This document shows, piece after piece, positions 1 through 14,242 of a stretch of DNA of 64,000 bases (position 1 is the first letter of the stretch; every line of letters begins with the position of its first letter). The notes below the pieces were generated by a model. The model had not been told where the DNA came from. It did not search any database and saw only the letters and a program-made list of their open reading frames with translations. A program made the translations under genes and the position numbers. The DNA is taken from assembly GCF_047496725.1 (NCBI RefSeq), contig NC_132972.1, positions 8,017,501-8,081,500 of the forward strand, given 5' to 3'. Source of the DNA: Anoplolepis gracilipes (taxonomy: Eukaryota; Arthropoda; Insecta; Hymenoptera; Formicidae).

Positions 1-477
1 CAGAAATGTTTTTCATCAAGAAATTTAACAACAACACAATAAACTTACAAAAAGACAGAAAATCTACATAATATTTATGACAAGATTATAAAAGTCGTCT
101 AAAATGTTTTTTAAAAATCGACAGTTTAGTTTCGATATTAGTTTTGACAAGACGTGTTCCGTCACTTGTTGGTTCGTCAAATCATTATGTTTAACTAACT
201 GCTACCTGTACAACACATTGATATACATCTTTGTTCACTCGAATGTATGTACTAAATTTATTTGGTTTTTTTTTTTTTTTTTGATTGATTTACTGCGTTT
301 ACCGTCTTGGTTCAATTTATAATTTATTTGTTATTCATTGTAGTTAAACTTGAAAAGGACCACAACCAAATGGTCGAAACAACGTTTTAATATTAAATAA
401 AAATATTATTGGCTAGTTTGGTCGTTCTACTTACTTGCTATTAATTGAGTACTAGCGATTGGAATTTAATAATTTGG

Positions 478-890
478 AAAAAGTACAACATTTCGTGGGC
501 TAATATTTTATTAAAAACGTATTTATTTACTTTTGATCATATAAAAAATTATAATTAATCAATATTTACATAGACACAGTATGAAATTAATAAGAAAAGA
601 TCATTTTAAAACATAAATGTATTTACGGTAATAAAAAATAGAATTTTATCATTGTTTATCTTATGTAAATATATCGAAGAATTGCAACTCAGTCGCGGAG
701 AGCACAGCAAGTGCATTAAATAATTTATAGCACTTTCAACTAAAAATATTGCGACCACTGATAACAGCACGCAGAAAGAGACACCTAATAGCAATAATTG
801 CAACATATTTCATGACATGGTAGCATCTCTGTAAAAAGATATCGACTCTGCACTATTGTACCCCGCGGTGCCGTTCTACCCCACGTTCCC
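478..890. repeat. Repeat family A, copy 1
   Basis: A 413-bp unit beginning AAAAAGTACAACATTTCG and ending CTACCCCACGTTCCC. It is nearly identical to 36190-36602. No terminal inverted repeat or target duplication is visible. A minus-strand frame of 66 codons inside it is very hydrophobic, but it starts without context and is repeat-borne, so I do not call a gene. Confidence 0.8.
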
Positions 891-2120
891 CTATTATCGA
901 TTTTGTATCATAACATATAAGATGTCATCTAGGATTTCTATGTTTCTCAGGAATTTTAAGAGAAGTAAAATGTAAAAAGTATCCTTCTCTTACAATACTC
1001 TTTATCGAGATAAAAGGACTTCATAATCTTTAAAATCCCATTTTTCAACAAATGTAGGAATAAAAAAATATACTTTGTAAGGAGGGTCTACTCAAATCTT
1101 ATTATTAAAAAAATTTCCTAATCTTTCAGGTAATTTTATTCAAAATTCCAGGTAAAGAGAATATTTTAAAGATTTTTTGATGCAATTGTCTAAAATAAAT
1201 TTTTTATTGTATGTACACGTTTTCTAATGTCTTTCACTTATAAAAAAAAACACCAAGCCACTTAAGTTTTAAAAGTTAGATTTACAAATGTAAAAAAAAC
1301 TGTTTTATATATAAAATAGTTTATGTAGAATAGTTTTTGTTAAAATAACAGTTTCTAACTTTCATAATATTTTCATTTTTTATTATTAAAAATTAAAATA
1401 AAGAATATATACTTCAATATTTTGTTAAAACATCGAATATGTAAACAGAGATAGATTTATAGTAAAATTATAAAAGAGAAAATAAAAAAAAATCCTGAGT
1501 TTTAATAAAATTCCATAAGAATTCCCAACTTTCTTCAGGTATAAACATTCCTTGAAAAGATTTGTCACGCTTTTCCAGGGAGTATACATTAACATTATAT
1601 CTGATTTATGTCACAGAAATGTTATATAAATTTCTTCAATTTTTTATTATACGTTTTCACAAATTTTTCTTCACGAGACTTTTAAAATATAATTAAATAA
1701 TATATATAAATAATAATTACCTTATCAAACCTTTGTAAAAGAATTGTGATTTAACTATCAGAAGGCACTTGAAAGAACAATTTTCATAAAATTGAATCCA
1801 CACACAAGACACAACATTTTATACGCAATAATTCATTTGATTATATAAATTTTCATTATACATCGTAATATCGATACGCTACAAATGACAATCTAGAGCC
1901 CGGATCGACTTGAGATTTGCCAGTTCCCAGCCACACAACCGCGAGTCCTTCGTGCAATCGCTCCCCTTTCGATATTGCGATACGCAATCGTCGATCTGCT
2001 CGCGTGTTTTTTATCCTCACGGAAATCGCCTTCTTATTGAAACGGCGGTTGAATAATTTTACACCCAACGAGTCGAGGCGAGAAAGGTCAGCCGGATATC
2101 TGCACGAGTTTCGGAATGCA

Positions 2121-2123
<3 letters not shown>

Positions 2124-2203
<80 letters not shown>
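2124..2203. repeat. (CT)n microsatellite
   Basis: About 80 bases of almost pure CT with one TTT interruption near the 3' end. Confidence 0.95.
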
Positions 2204-3520
2204 CTCGTTATCGGAGATTATTGCGGAATATCAGTTTCCTTTTTCGTAATCGATAGCGAGTGCATCGGCGTTGCAAATGTCACGATCTTTTAATTTCGCA
2301 CTTACTGCGAGCATGCGGGCGAGATAGGTCAGCCGGATATCAACGAGTTTCGGAATGCATTCGTCAAGAATCGTTGCGTTGTTACATAGGAGGAACTTTA
2401 TACCGTCGATGTTGTGAAACGATTGCGAGAAATCATGCGCGAGAGTAGCTGTGCAATCGAATACAAATATTTATTTACTTAACACACACACACACACACA
2501 CTTTGCGCGTGAGATATACATATATGTAATCAGCAAACTTTGTGTATACGACAATTTATAAAGTATTTTTCAGTTAATTATCATGAAAATGTGATAATAA
2601 AATTGTTTCTGAAATTATTAATAATATTGTGATAATTATTTATTTATTAAAAAATAACATGTTTAAAAAAAATATATTGGTTATAAGCATATTTGCATTT
2701 GCATTATCTCTTGCATAAATTCATGAAAATATCTTATTTCCATTTTTTACTACATGATTTATTAAGTTATAATTTTATGATTATATTACATACCTTATAA
2801 AATAAAATAAGGCAATTATATGACAATATCACAAATTTTCATCTTTCGATCGTCGAAACTTTAGTCTCATATCCTGCATCCTTATAAAAGCGGCCTATAA
2901 GTTTAATCGAGTCTTGCGTCGAGAGTAGTTTTACACACATTGTATTAACGGAGTGTTTACTACATAGATGGCAATAATGAATTGTACAGCCTTGGAATAA
3001 AAATGCGATTATGCTAACCTGCCAACGCGCATCCTCGGATGAAAAACGGGATGACTTATGATCGGCAACAGCGATGAGTAAACTGAATTCCATGACCGCC
3101 ATTCTTGTTGTGACGATCGGAAGCTTTCAAGGGTTTCGCAATACGCATTAATTTAATCCACCAAGTGCATATGCGTAAACTTCGCGAACTTCCTCTTACG
3201 CAACACGCACAACGCGTGCTGGGATTTTTCTGCGCGCTCAAATTCTTTGCGTGTTTTCTTTCCTTGCAACGCAAAAAAAGGCGTCGCGCGCACGCTGGGT
3301 AATATGTACTCCGAATGCAACCTGCACTCATCTGCATTCCTCAGATGCTGACGCTCGCGCAGAAACACACAAGCGCGAATACCAACGTAAAATGCGATGG
3401 TCTACGAAATTCGCAAAAAAAACCCACCTCAATTATTTTTCGATAAAAAATTCACGTGGTAAAAAAAAAAGAGATTATTGTGTAAAAAATTTTCAGATAA
3501 TTATAATTAATTAAAAATAA

Positions 3521-3787
3521 GGTTCGACATACAATAGAGAAAATATTAAGAATAAAAATAAAAAATTAAATAATATAATAATAAAAATAAATATTAAGTA
3601 ATATTAGGAATATAAATAAAAAAGTGGAATTATTTCTTTTGAAAAAAAGAAAATAAAATGGATTAACGCATAATAAATTAAGAATAATTAATTCATTCCA
3701 TTTTCTTATTTGAAGTAAAATAATTCTAAATTGCGTTTCCTAATATTTAATATTTATTTCTAATATTTTCTCTATTGCGTTGGAACC
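3521..3787. repeat. AT-rich inverted-repeat element
   Basis: Starts GGTTCGACATACAATAGAGA and ends as the reverse complement of GGTTCCAACGCAATAGAGA, continuing with paired AAATATTA. The ~270-bp hairpin-like unit has no coding frame. Confidence 0.6.
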
Positions 3788-4606
3788 AATATGAAAAATG
3801 ATAATCCTTAGCAGATTAGACGTAATATAATTATTATAATTTTAATATTAAATTGTTTTTAATATTTTATTGTTAAACATAATTTATAGTAAAATTATGT
3901 TTAACAATGTAATACAAAAAAAACATTAAATATATAAAAAATGTGAACTTGTAAGGAAAGTTACAAAAATTAAAGCGAAAAGGAGAATAATGAAGAGTAA
4001 AACGTATATATTTACATTTCGAAAGCTCTATTTCAAATAAAAAAACGTGTTCATGCTTTTGATCATTTATCAAACATTAATCAAAATCTAGAATTTTCTA
4101 AATGATATTTTCAAATCGACACATTTTGGAGAATCGCAATTTTGTGTCTATTGAAGCGCTTGGTGACGACTTAACCGGTATTAATTTAGTCACGATTGCA
4201 ATTTAATATTTCATGAAGAATGAAACACAACGTTTATTTTAGATACGCAGAATATTCAGCCGATGCGCAAAAACAAGTTAAGTCAGTTTTTAAATCGTTA
4301 ATCTCCGCGGAGAGTTTCGATTGAAAAAGACTCATCGAAGATAAATCTTCTGGGACGAGCTATATTAGCATACGCGATTTATGTTATTGACAAAAAAGCC
4401 GCTATTTTCGCGAGCATAAAACACGCTAGTTAATCCCCCGACAAGCTGTTTGATTTCCATGCGCATATTAATATAATGAAATAATAAAGTAATATCTAAT
4501 CGAGACGAGAAGCGATTCTTAATTCTGGGCTTATCAAATTTCAGCAAGAATATTTAAAGACGCTTCAATTAATCAAAATTGTGAAAATTATTTGGATTGT
4601 ATGTCA

Positions 4607-4640
<34 letters not shown>

Positions 4641-4869
4641 AATAAATTGTCTTTTCAATTCGATCATTTTATATTATTAGATCGGTACAAGGTTAAAAAA
4701 GAAAGCTTTTTTCTGATTAAAATTTTGTGCGATTTGATTAAACTTAACCGCGTAATAAATACGAATGAACTCTTATTAATTTGACAATCAAATTCTTCTC
4801 CACTAATATTCCTTAATATTATCCTTTGTTCTCGGAGACCGAAAGTCTCGAAGCACCCAGGGACTGAAA

Positions 4870-5052
4870 GATTCATCACGCAGGATGACCATCCACGAAG
4901 AGAGATCCATCTTCGAGAATTTCGGAGTCGGCCCGATCGACCGGCGGCGATCGAGGAGCAGCGACGGCCCGGAGCTCTCGACTCACCCGTTACTCGTCTA
5001 GCACGCTCTGCGGGAGGGCAAGGGAGGAAGAGAGGGTCGAAGAACAGGGGGA

Positions 5053-5083
<31 letters not shown>

Positions 5084-5185
5084 GCGGTGAGGCTGTGCCG
5101 AGGTACAGGTAAAACAAAAAGTCGGGAAAAAATTGAAAACCAGTCTTATGCAGTCAGTAGTCCGGACTACCCGACCGTCAGCGGA

Positions 5186-5228
<43 letters not shown>

Positions 5229-5556
5229 ACTTCTTCTTGCTCTCTCTTCTTTTTCTCTCTTCATCATTCTTGCTCTCTCTCTCTCTTTCTTGCACGAGCT
5301 CTCTCGTTCTCGCTCTTCTCTTCTCCACCTCCACCAGAGAGATCCGCGACGGTATAACCACTACCACCATCATCATCATCAGCGGCGAGCGCTGCCACCA
5401 CCTCCTTTTCCTCCTCCTCCATCTCCTTCTTCCGCTTCTCCGCGATCCTTCTCCGCACGGTCCACGCTCTTCCTTAATTCAGTCCAATGAGAACCGCTCT
5501 TCGATTCGTCACACCCGCCGACAAATCTCTTTCTGTACTCCGTTTCTATTTCCTCT

Positions 5557-5591
<35 letters not shown>

Positions 5592-6521
5592 TCTTCCTCT
5601 TTCTCCCTCGCTTCGAAATATAGCCGCCAATTTTGAAAAAAAACCGAGACGACGGGTCCGGGTATTCCGGGTACCATCGAGCTCCTCGACGCCGCCGATC
5701 CACGGAGCGAGATCGCGATCCGGCACGACGCAGTGCGTCGCGATGCGTCGCAGCAACGTGATAAGGTCAACGTGAATCGTGGATCTGGCGAGGAACTCGC
5801 ATTCGGAATTCGCGCGGTGCGAATTTTCCGCGCCGGATGGGAGAGCAGGAAGAGGATCCTCCTCGCGGAAGACGGACGCGGCTCGTCATTCCGCGAGTTT
5901 GTTTCGACGACGGGTCACCGTGTATACTGCGCCCGCGAGAGGCGGCGAGAGAGTCGGTGTGTCGTAAACACACGCCTGTGTGATATATAGTGCGCGATTC
6001 CCGCGAGAACGCGTTTATATCGAACGCATGATCGAACGTCGGAGGAGGCGCGAGCGCGCGGGGCCGATCGATCGGACGCAATCGACCCGTTTCCATCGCA
6101 AGGAAATACGATTGTGAAAAAAAAAAAAAAAAAAAAAACTGACGAGGAGACTTTTCTTCTTCTTTTCGAATACACGGACCAGTTTTCGATAAGTTTGTGA
6201 CAATCAGTTTGACAGGTGGATAAGATCTTATCCTCGATCGTGCGGTTTGGCCATTTAAATCCTCCAGGTTGTGACAGACGCGACGAATCTCCTAACTGCC
6301 AGGACTCTCCTTCGCGCGAAAGGGAATCGCTCTTCCCGAAGGATGGAAGGAAGGATTTCGCCTCTCGCCGAAGAAACATGTCCCGCGGCGGTCGTCGCAA
6401 CGCGCGAACCGGTTGCGCGCTCTTAAAATAGTTTCTCACGCGCGTAGGACTTAACTGGCGCGCACACAACCGTCCTCCCGCTGTTGAAACACCAGAGAAA
6501 ACGTCATTGTAGTAGTATCAG
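4870..6521 (+). promoter_or_regulatory. CpG-richer promoter-like block ending in a noncoding exon with strong donor
   Basis: CpG and GC content rise sharply relative to the flanks. Tracts of GA and CT repeats (5050-5082, 5189-5225, 5560-5600) are interleaved. The block ends TAGTAGTATCAG followed by GTAAGTAAA at 6522, an excellent plus-strand splice donor. No ATG-initiated conserved frame precedes it, so I infer a 5' UTR exon. The downstream acceptor is unknown; tsg (14.3 kb) or fw are candidates. Another weaker donor is CAG/GTAAAA at 5109. Confidence 0.45.
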
Positions 6522-6590
6522 GTAAGTAAATATATATATATATATATATATCGATCGACTATCGCCGTTAGATAGATCCCCTATTGCGCG

Positions 6591-6591
6591 C

Positions 6592-6659
<68 letters not shown>
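6591..6659. repeat. (GA)n microsatellite
   Basis: About 68 bases of GA repeats just after the putative first-exon donor at 6521. Confidence 0.95.
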
Positions 6660-6661
<2 letters not shown>

Positions 6662-7041
6662 GGGAGAAGGGAGATCCACCCGGATCCGGCGCAATCGCGA
6701 TCGTGCCGGCCTCCTCTCTTGTGATCATGGAAAATAGCTCGCTTCCAATTAAAGAGGTATTCGAATTCGAGCGTAATCATCGCCGCGATCTCTGGCTGCG
6801 AGTTATTACCCGATCCCGGGTCCCCCGGAACGGCCGACGAACTGCGGAGAAACACACACACGGTTCCTCCTTCCTTCTCTTCACGGAAATTGCTTCTTGG
6901 AGAGCTTGTTTGTTGACATAGAACTCGAAAAGTTTGTTCAACGAGAGAGGCTGCGAAGACGGAGAAAGCCCGATGCCTCGGACCAGAAAGAGAACTGCTG
7001 TTTCTAATTTCTGTGTGTTTAGAGTTCCCTTCTTCCTCTCT

Positions 7042-7091
7042 TCTTCTTCTTCTTCTTCTTCTTCTTCTTCTTCTTCTTCTTCTTCTTCTTC
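7042..7091. repeat. (TTC)n microsatellite
   Basis: About 50 bases of perfect TTC triplets. A poly-Leu frame across it is an artefact of the repeat. Confidence 0.95.
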
Positions 7092-8607
7092 AGCTTTTCG
7101 CTGAAACTTCTTTAACGAGAGGAGAGTTATTTTCGATGGAGGGTGGATTGGTGTGGTTTTGCGCGGGGAACAAATCTACATATATTTACATGTGGGAGGG
7201 GGATTCGAGGAATCGTCTCGCAAGTGAGTGACGGAAAATTCGATCCGGGATCGATCTAAATACTACGTCTCTTATCGATTCGCGTTTTATCAACCCACAT
7301 CAATTGAGAGAGAAAGAGACGCTCATCAGTCGAGCTCGTTGATGGAATTCATTCTCAATAGCGATCTATATTCGCACATCTATGTTAGCGTTCAATGCGC
7401 ACACTTTTTCATCGCTCGGTTTCCAATTCTCGGGAAAACCGCAAGAGAGAACCGCAAATGCTTCTGCGATGCAGATCGATAGATCGTGAACACGCGTGTA
7501 AATTTATTTACCTTTCCGGGTAACGAACGTTAATTCAATTAGCGCCTGAGGAAGACAGCGTTGAAATTCCGGGGATTAAGCGATCGGAAAAGTCAATCTT
7601 CCAAGAAGCTCAAAATAGAAATTTCTATCGATATCACGACAGTTCGATTTATCAAAAGTTTATTAAGCAGTGACCTTATTTTGTATATCCCAATTAACGA
7701 TTGTTCAATTCTACGTTTCACTTGAATTCATTAATAATTGTTATTTTAAATAAGGAGTAAATAAGAAATGATAATCACTAAATATAATTGATATAAAAAG
7801 AGATAAATGAATATTTGTATATATATTTGTAAATAAATTCCTTATAATATTAATTATAATAAATATATAAATATATATTACAATTATACAATTAATTTCT
7901 CCGGATTAAACTTGTATTAAATATAGTGCAATCTTTTTTATAACGGTCTTGCTATTAATAAACATTTTTAACATTAAACATCTTAAACATCTTAAATGGC
8001 GTAGTGGCCGTGATTCCGATCTTTCCTTCGTCTATTATTAAGATGCTATTCAATGTTATCACAGACTATCGCGTCCTGCATAGCTACATTTAGCATACAT
8101 TTAATGCCAAGCGCGTGTTGTAAGTTGGAGCTGTCGATGACGAAGAGCGTGAATAGGCTCGCAAGCGCGTGTCTCGTGTGCTCGGTAATTCCTGCAATAA
8201 CCGAAAATAATAATATAGCAGACGACACCGTAAATGGCAGCGATAGCGTAATAACGGTGCGATGTCAATTGACAGTGATGCTTCGATAACGCGGATATTT
8301 ACGCGCAAAGGAGGTCACCAGATGCGACCAGTCTTCTAGAAATTTATACCGAGTTGCTATAAATTTTAGATTGAGTCGCTATACTTATTTCACACGATCG
8401 TTTAATTAAAAAAGAAAGAGAAAGAGAGAAAAAGGGCGTAAATTCTTTTTATAATTAATTTTAATAATCTTTCCCCCCAAAAATGCTAGAGTCAAAATAT
8501 CATTCGTCTGCTCGATGTCTGATGTAGGGCTTGAGAAATTATACGGTTTTTGATTATCTAAGCGGTGACGTTCACCTTTATCAAAATACTAATGGAAATA
8601 TTATCTT

Positions 8608-8622
8608 ACTATATGAATAAGA

Positions 8623-8684
<62 letters not shown>
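8608..8684. repeat. (GA)n microsatellite
   Basis: GA repeat tract preceded by GAAAGAGAAA. Confidence 0.95.
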
Positions 8685-8687
<3 letters not shown>

Positions 8688-9929
8688 GGAAGGAGATTAA
8701 GAGATATTCAGATCTGTTGGTTATTACGTCATGGTGAACGCGACATGTAAAAGGCTAACCTTTCACGAAATTTAACTCCGATTCCACCGAAGCGTAATGA
8801 TCGCCATCTCAACCCTTTTCAAGTGATTTGCGTATTGAATATTGGGTTGTCAAGTTAACTTGACATTAACTTTTTAACGAAGCGTTTTACGAACATGTTT
8901 TATAAGAACTTTCTTTTTATATATGTACAGCCAATTTTTACGAAACACTGTGTATATTTATATTTGCATCAGTTGTTAGGTGATTTTTTTTATTGAGGCG
9001 TTTAAAGGAGGCACGCGACGAGAACGGAGGAAGAGAAGAAAAGATGAGCCAGAGGGGAGTCCGTTTCAGTAGTAACACAAAATGATTGGAAAGTCTTCCT
9101 CCGTCGTGTGAACGCGCATACATACACGTAGCTGACACGTAGGTAGAGATACCAGGCTTGCTGCCGCCTTCTGCGAAGGCGATTGGCGATTTGTTATTGA
9201 AGTTATTCCATCGCCTCGGGCGATGAGAGAACGAGAGGCGAGGCTGTGATTGTGAGTGCCAGCATGAGCGGCAGCATACCTGTCCCTGGATGACAAACAT
9301 CCACATTTCGCTCGCGAGTTGGAATTTTTATTAAAAAACTCTTTGATTGCCCCTCTCTCTCTTTTTCTCTCTCTCTCTTTTCTCGTATACTCGGTGTACC
9401 AGACGTATCACGCGCGTCGCGTGTTTATTTATTCGAGCTTTCTGCCTTCAGGTTCTCTAACAAGCTTCCTTTGACCGTAGAAAGTGGAGTGATTTATTGC
9501 TTATAATGAATAGCTCGAACGATAAAGTGCGGGAAAGTTTGCTCTTCCACTTTACGTAATGATTCTACGGTCGTCAAATAACGTTTATCGCGTCTCTCGA
9601 TGGTATAATAGGGTGCTATTGTTGTCTCGTAGCGGTAGTTTTATTGTCCCGACACACAGGTATGCGATGTAATGGACGCAGAGAACTTTGTAAAAAAGCC
9701 TTTTGCGGAATATTTGAAATATCTTCGGTTTATACGCAATTAGTCTAAATTTTAAAATCATAATCCGCATTTTTATACATAGAAAAAAAGTAAGTGTCGA
9801 ATCAAAACTTATATACTCATGTGAACGCGTTCATTGTTTCATATATACGCAACAATTTATAATCTTCTTAGAAGAATTTACAAATCTGAAATTTCAACAA
9901 TATTATAATCTTATTTTAATACTACAATA

Positions 9930-10572
9930 GGGAGTTTGCATTAAAAAAAATACATTTTTTTATATATGTAATTTAAATATATATTATTATAAATTTATTT
10001 ATGAAAAATTTTAAATTTTAATCAATAGGAAGGTATAAAATATTACATTAAAATTTAATAAATTTAAATTGTGAGAAAACGCTTTTGATTGGTTGGAGTG
10101 CGTGACGTCACAGTGCAATAGTTTCAAACGTTTGTTTTCTGTATTCTGTATTGCGATATTTGGTCATTCTTGAAGCGTTTAAATTTATTGAGTGTTTTAA
10201 TTGTTGTACTTTTACATAGAGGTAGAAAACAAGTTTTGTGTTACCTTTGCCTATTTTCACAATAACTGAATATTTTAATAAATAAAAATAGTGTGTTGTC
10301 ACTGTATATATTGGTTAGGTTTGGGAGACGCTATTTCACTCTATTTAGCGCTATTAGCGTCTCCCCGAATGCAGATATTGCAATGTGACGTCACATCGCG
10401 TTTGGGAGGACTCGGTCGTTTCCGGATCGTATTCGATAATTTCAAATAATGTAATTTTTATTATTGATTTTCTCGCTTAATTTGCATTAAAAAATTACAA
10501 AAAAAATAATTATATTTAAAACTATATATAAATTATAAAATGCAATTGTTTTTCAAAATCATGCAAACTCCC
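9930..10572. repeat. Repeat family B, copy 1 (GGGAGTTTGCAT ends)
   Basis: A 643-bp element starting GGGAGTTTGCAT and ending ATGCAAACTCCC. Inner inverted motifs GTGACGTCACAGTGCAATA and ATTGCAATGTGACGTCAC lie around an asymmetric core. A second copy of equal length lies at 31099-31741. Target duplications could not be resolved; both copies are preceded by CTACAATA. The small frames inside are not credible genes. Confidence 0.8.
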
Positions 10573-13500
10573 AATTGTCATTTCAAGAATAAAATAATTA
10601 TTTCAACTCTAAAAAAAATTGTAATCTCCGATTTGAACATGTGTTATCTTCTATCCAACATTTTTTCTTCTCCATTCAAGAAAATTATTCTTAAATAACG
10701 AGAATATATTTTTTTTGGTTCAACTATATAAAATGTCTTCATCCAAACAAATTTTCTTTATTTAAATATAATCTCATTTCAAGATTTACATTTGAAACTA
10801 AAGATAAATAATGTCAAAATAAGAATATTCTTTTTTTCTGTTTAGTGACATTAGTTGGACACTACAACAGTAGGATCTTCTTGTAGGGCTTTACAAGTTT
10901 TGCTTACGCTACATTTTTCCCTTTGTCAATTTTTCCCACCATAAAATCTACCTCGAAAACGGTTCTTAAAAAATCAACCGTCACTGTAATTTGTCAAAGG
11001 TAAAACATTTCTGTATATCGGAAGCATAAAAGGATTTAACGAAAAGAATTTAATTTTATTGTTGGAATAAGATATTGTTCGCAAATTTCTTGGATACGGA
11101 TTGGCCGAAGAAAATTTTTGAATCAGTTTTCAAAGTGATTATAACTCTTATCGCGTGATTTATCTGTCAAGAACCTTTTCATGACGCATTTTCGGGGAAA
11201 AAAGAAAAAAGACAACCTTTTAACAGCCCTGAGCTGCCGAAAAGTGATGCGATTGCTCACGTCGAAGAGAGCGAATAGCAGATAATTACCTGAAAGCCAT
11301 CGTAAAACCGTTGCATGGTGGCCGGTGCGCTTTCATTTACGGATGATTTCCGAGACCCTTTCGAAATTAGAGTGGGGATCTCCTACCTAAAAACTATAGC
11401 TGTCCCTTTGTCAAAATTTTACCGTGAGTTCACTAGAGAAATCTGCCTCAGTAAGTTCTGTCATTCAGTAGCGCGCTCGTCAAATTACCTCTGTGAAACT
11501 TAACTAATTGAAAAGATACAATAAAGTAACAAGTAGTAATTTTGAGAAAAGTGAGTTTTTTCAACAATTATACGTAAGATACATGCAATGTACATATAAG
11601 TGTAAGAAATAATTACATATGTGTATGTGAATATAAAAAATAATTATATAAAAATATAAATTTAAAAGTATATAAAAATAATAAAAGTTGCATAAAAATA
11701 TATTTGTTGTAAAAATACAAATTTGTTTAAAGTATGTTTGAAGTGTGTGTGAATTTTGCTTGTATTTGACAATCAAGAAACAAGATCACGCAACAAGATC
11801 TTATTCAAGTACCAAATTATTTGAAATAATACTTATGTGTCTAAAATTCTCATTCTATAAATTGATTCTATTATTAATTATCCTTTTTTATTATAATTAT
11901 TAACAACTATTAATTTATACAGAAATTAATCATTAATAATTATTAGCAAATCAAGCAAAAAAAGAAACCAAAGTTTTAATTAACATATTCTCTAAAATGT
12001 AAAAATAATATTACATAACAATACTTTTAATATTTTTAATATTACAATGAAGATAAATCAATTAGCATGTCTATCAGATACTTATATTGAAGAAATCGAT
12101 AAAAATTTATTGGCATTAACAAACTAATCGATTGAGCGATAAGATTAATTGGATAGTTAGATACTATCTTTCCTCTTTTCTAGCTTTAACTTAAATTAAT
12201 TACCACTGGTATTTAGTAGTATATTAATGAACAGAAGATAAGAGAAACAACATGTGGAAAGTGAACGTGAAAGTCGTCGCTAGTAGTGACACATATCACA
12301 TTGTATCACGATCGCGCCTTTTCGATCTCCGTGTGTAACAGGTCGTTGTGTAGTGGAATTCTTTTCCAATAATAATTCACCCGAGTTGTCGTAGGACGCA
12401 ATTAAGCGCGATATAAATAGGCGGTTAATGGGCATGTTGGAAAGATGCAATTATTGCGCGAACGATTTCGCATCCGATTAATGTCGTTCTTCTCCTTCTC
12501 CATTTCGCTACATTGAGGTATTCAATGCTCTGAGAAATAATTTGCGCATACCTGTCGGCTCGCAGAGAGACATAATAAAGCTCTGAAAGTGAAGAATATG
12601 ATCGCTACATTTGCTTGCCATTTTATGAAATTTCTTAGAATCACTTTTTAATTTGTAGCAAATTTTCACGCTTATTTTATATCATTTTTTTAAAGGATAA
12701 TTAAATTCGTAATGTACAGAAATGAATTGCACATTCTATACAAGAGATATATCTAAGATAAAAAATAGTTTTTACGTAAAAACATAATTTTGATGAATAT
12801 TAATATAAAGCATCTTAAAAGTGTATAAATAATTATATATTAAATAAATTTTATTTTAATAAATAAATTAATAAATGTATTAATGAGAATGTGGTTCTTT
12901 CTCTTTTGTATTTATTTGTTTACAAACTCATTTTATTTTTATTATTCTCGTAGACGTAAGAGATTTGCAACAAGTTCTCAAATTTCCACGGTTATGTTTT
13001 CTAGTAGGAAGTGAAGTCACTTTCATGCATTTGTTAACACAAAAAGATGCCGAATTCGTGAAGATTTTAAACGACTTTAAACGTGTGACCTCGACGTCAT
13101 CCCTGAACTGGAGAGGAGCAACATTACGCTGATTGCTCGGGTTAGCGCGTTAGTAGCATTTATCCAGGAGAGGAGACTGAAATTTCATTCTTTTTAGCAC
13201 GCGTTCTCGCTTAATGACACCCTGACTCACATTCGTGAATATTCTTAATAATCTTAATCGGCCCTCGTCGGCATAATCGCCGCTCTTCTCGTCTTCGTAA
13301 TCACTCTGAAAAGCATGCGAGTAGGGGGATATAATCATAGTGTCCAGCATCTACGCATAAACAATAGTTCACGTATGAAAAGCATGTAATAGAAATATTA
13401 CATATAAGAGATTATGGCTTAACGATATTGAGAATTTGATTTGTATTTTAGTAAGTACTGTCAGATTCTATTCTGCGAGTTCTACAAAGAAAAGAAACCT

Positions 13501-14159
13501 AGCTCTATGTGAAAAAAATGTTTTAACACTGTGCATAGCATGATCAACATGACGTATCGTTTGAATTATGTAGGAAATATCGATTAACATAGCCTTCTAA
13601 TTATATTTTATTTATATTTTTGGATATGTGGGAAATTAAAATAACTATTTTGTGCAAATTTTTTAGGTTAAAATATTTTTAAAAGTTTTTAATTAAGTTG
13701 GCACAATTTTTTTGATAACATTATTTTTGGATATATAGGATATATATTTTACACAATATACATATAATAATTTTTGACAATTGTAAAATTAGCCTCTTTA
13801 AAAAAAAAGATAAGTTTTTACAGTTTTATTTAGGTTTTTAGGATACATTAAATTATCTCCTTCCTTTTTATCTACACTATTTCTCCATTGATTTAGTAAT
13901 TTACAAATATACTAAAAATAATGTATAATAAATATATAATAAATATTTCTAAATTTATTAATATATATATATATATATATAAAATGTACAAAATATTACG
14001 AGTCATCATAATCTTTCCATTACACGCTGATTAAAGTGTGTTGTTGTCAATTTATTCCAACACATTTCTTCATGACTTGTTTATTTACATGAATAGATAA
14101 TATTAGGAAAGGTCTTATCCTTTTTGTACCTCTTTGTTACAAATTACGTAGACTTAGAA

Positions 14160-14200
14160 AAATATTTACAAAAATTTAGTGTGTGTGTGTGTGTGTGTGA

Positions 14201-14242
<42 letters not shown>

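Larger units (their letters stand above)
1..4869. other. AT-rich intergenic region
   Basis: No coding exon is supported. It contains repeat A copy 1, a long (CT)n tract flanked by a 43-bp duplication, a (CA)n run near 2484-2501, the inverted-repeat element at 3521-3787 and a poly-A run near 4610-4638. A CpG-richer patch at 3030-3420 has short frames on both strands without recognisable protein. Confidence 0.5.
6522..14159. other. Region without a supported gene
   Basis: Contains (GA)n at 6591-6659, (TTC)n at 7042-7091, (GA)n at 8608-8684, repeat family B copy 1 and (AT)n near 13965-13980. CpG-richer stretches at about 7.1-7.5, 8.05-8.3 and 8.95-9.45 kb could be regulatory or noncoding exons. 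No recognisable protein in any frame. Confidence 0.45.

Noticed and set aside
606..806. Hydrophobic minus-strand frame, duplicated at 36324-36518
   Set aside because: It lies wholly within repeat family A, the two copies differ by frame-affecting indels, and there is no promoter or family match.
5087..5623. 178-codon plus-strand open frame rich in Ser and Leu, with overlapping frames on both strands
   Set aside because: It is produced by CT/GA repeat tracts; there is no ATG start with conserved sequence and no domain.
10108..10302. Small minus-strand frame also found at 31264-31488
   Set aside because: Part of the non-coding repeat family B; the two copies are not kept in the same frame throughout.
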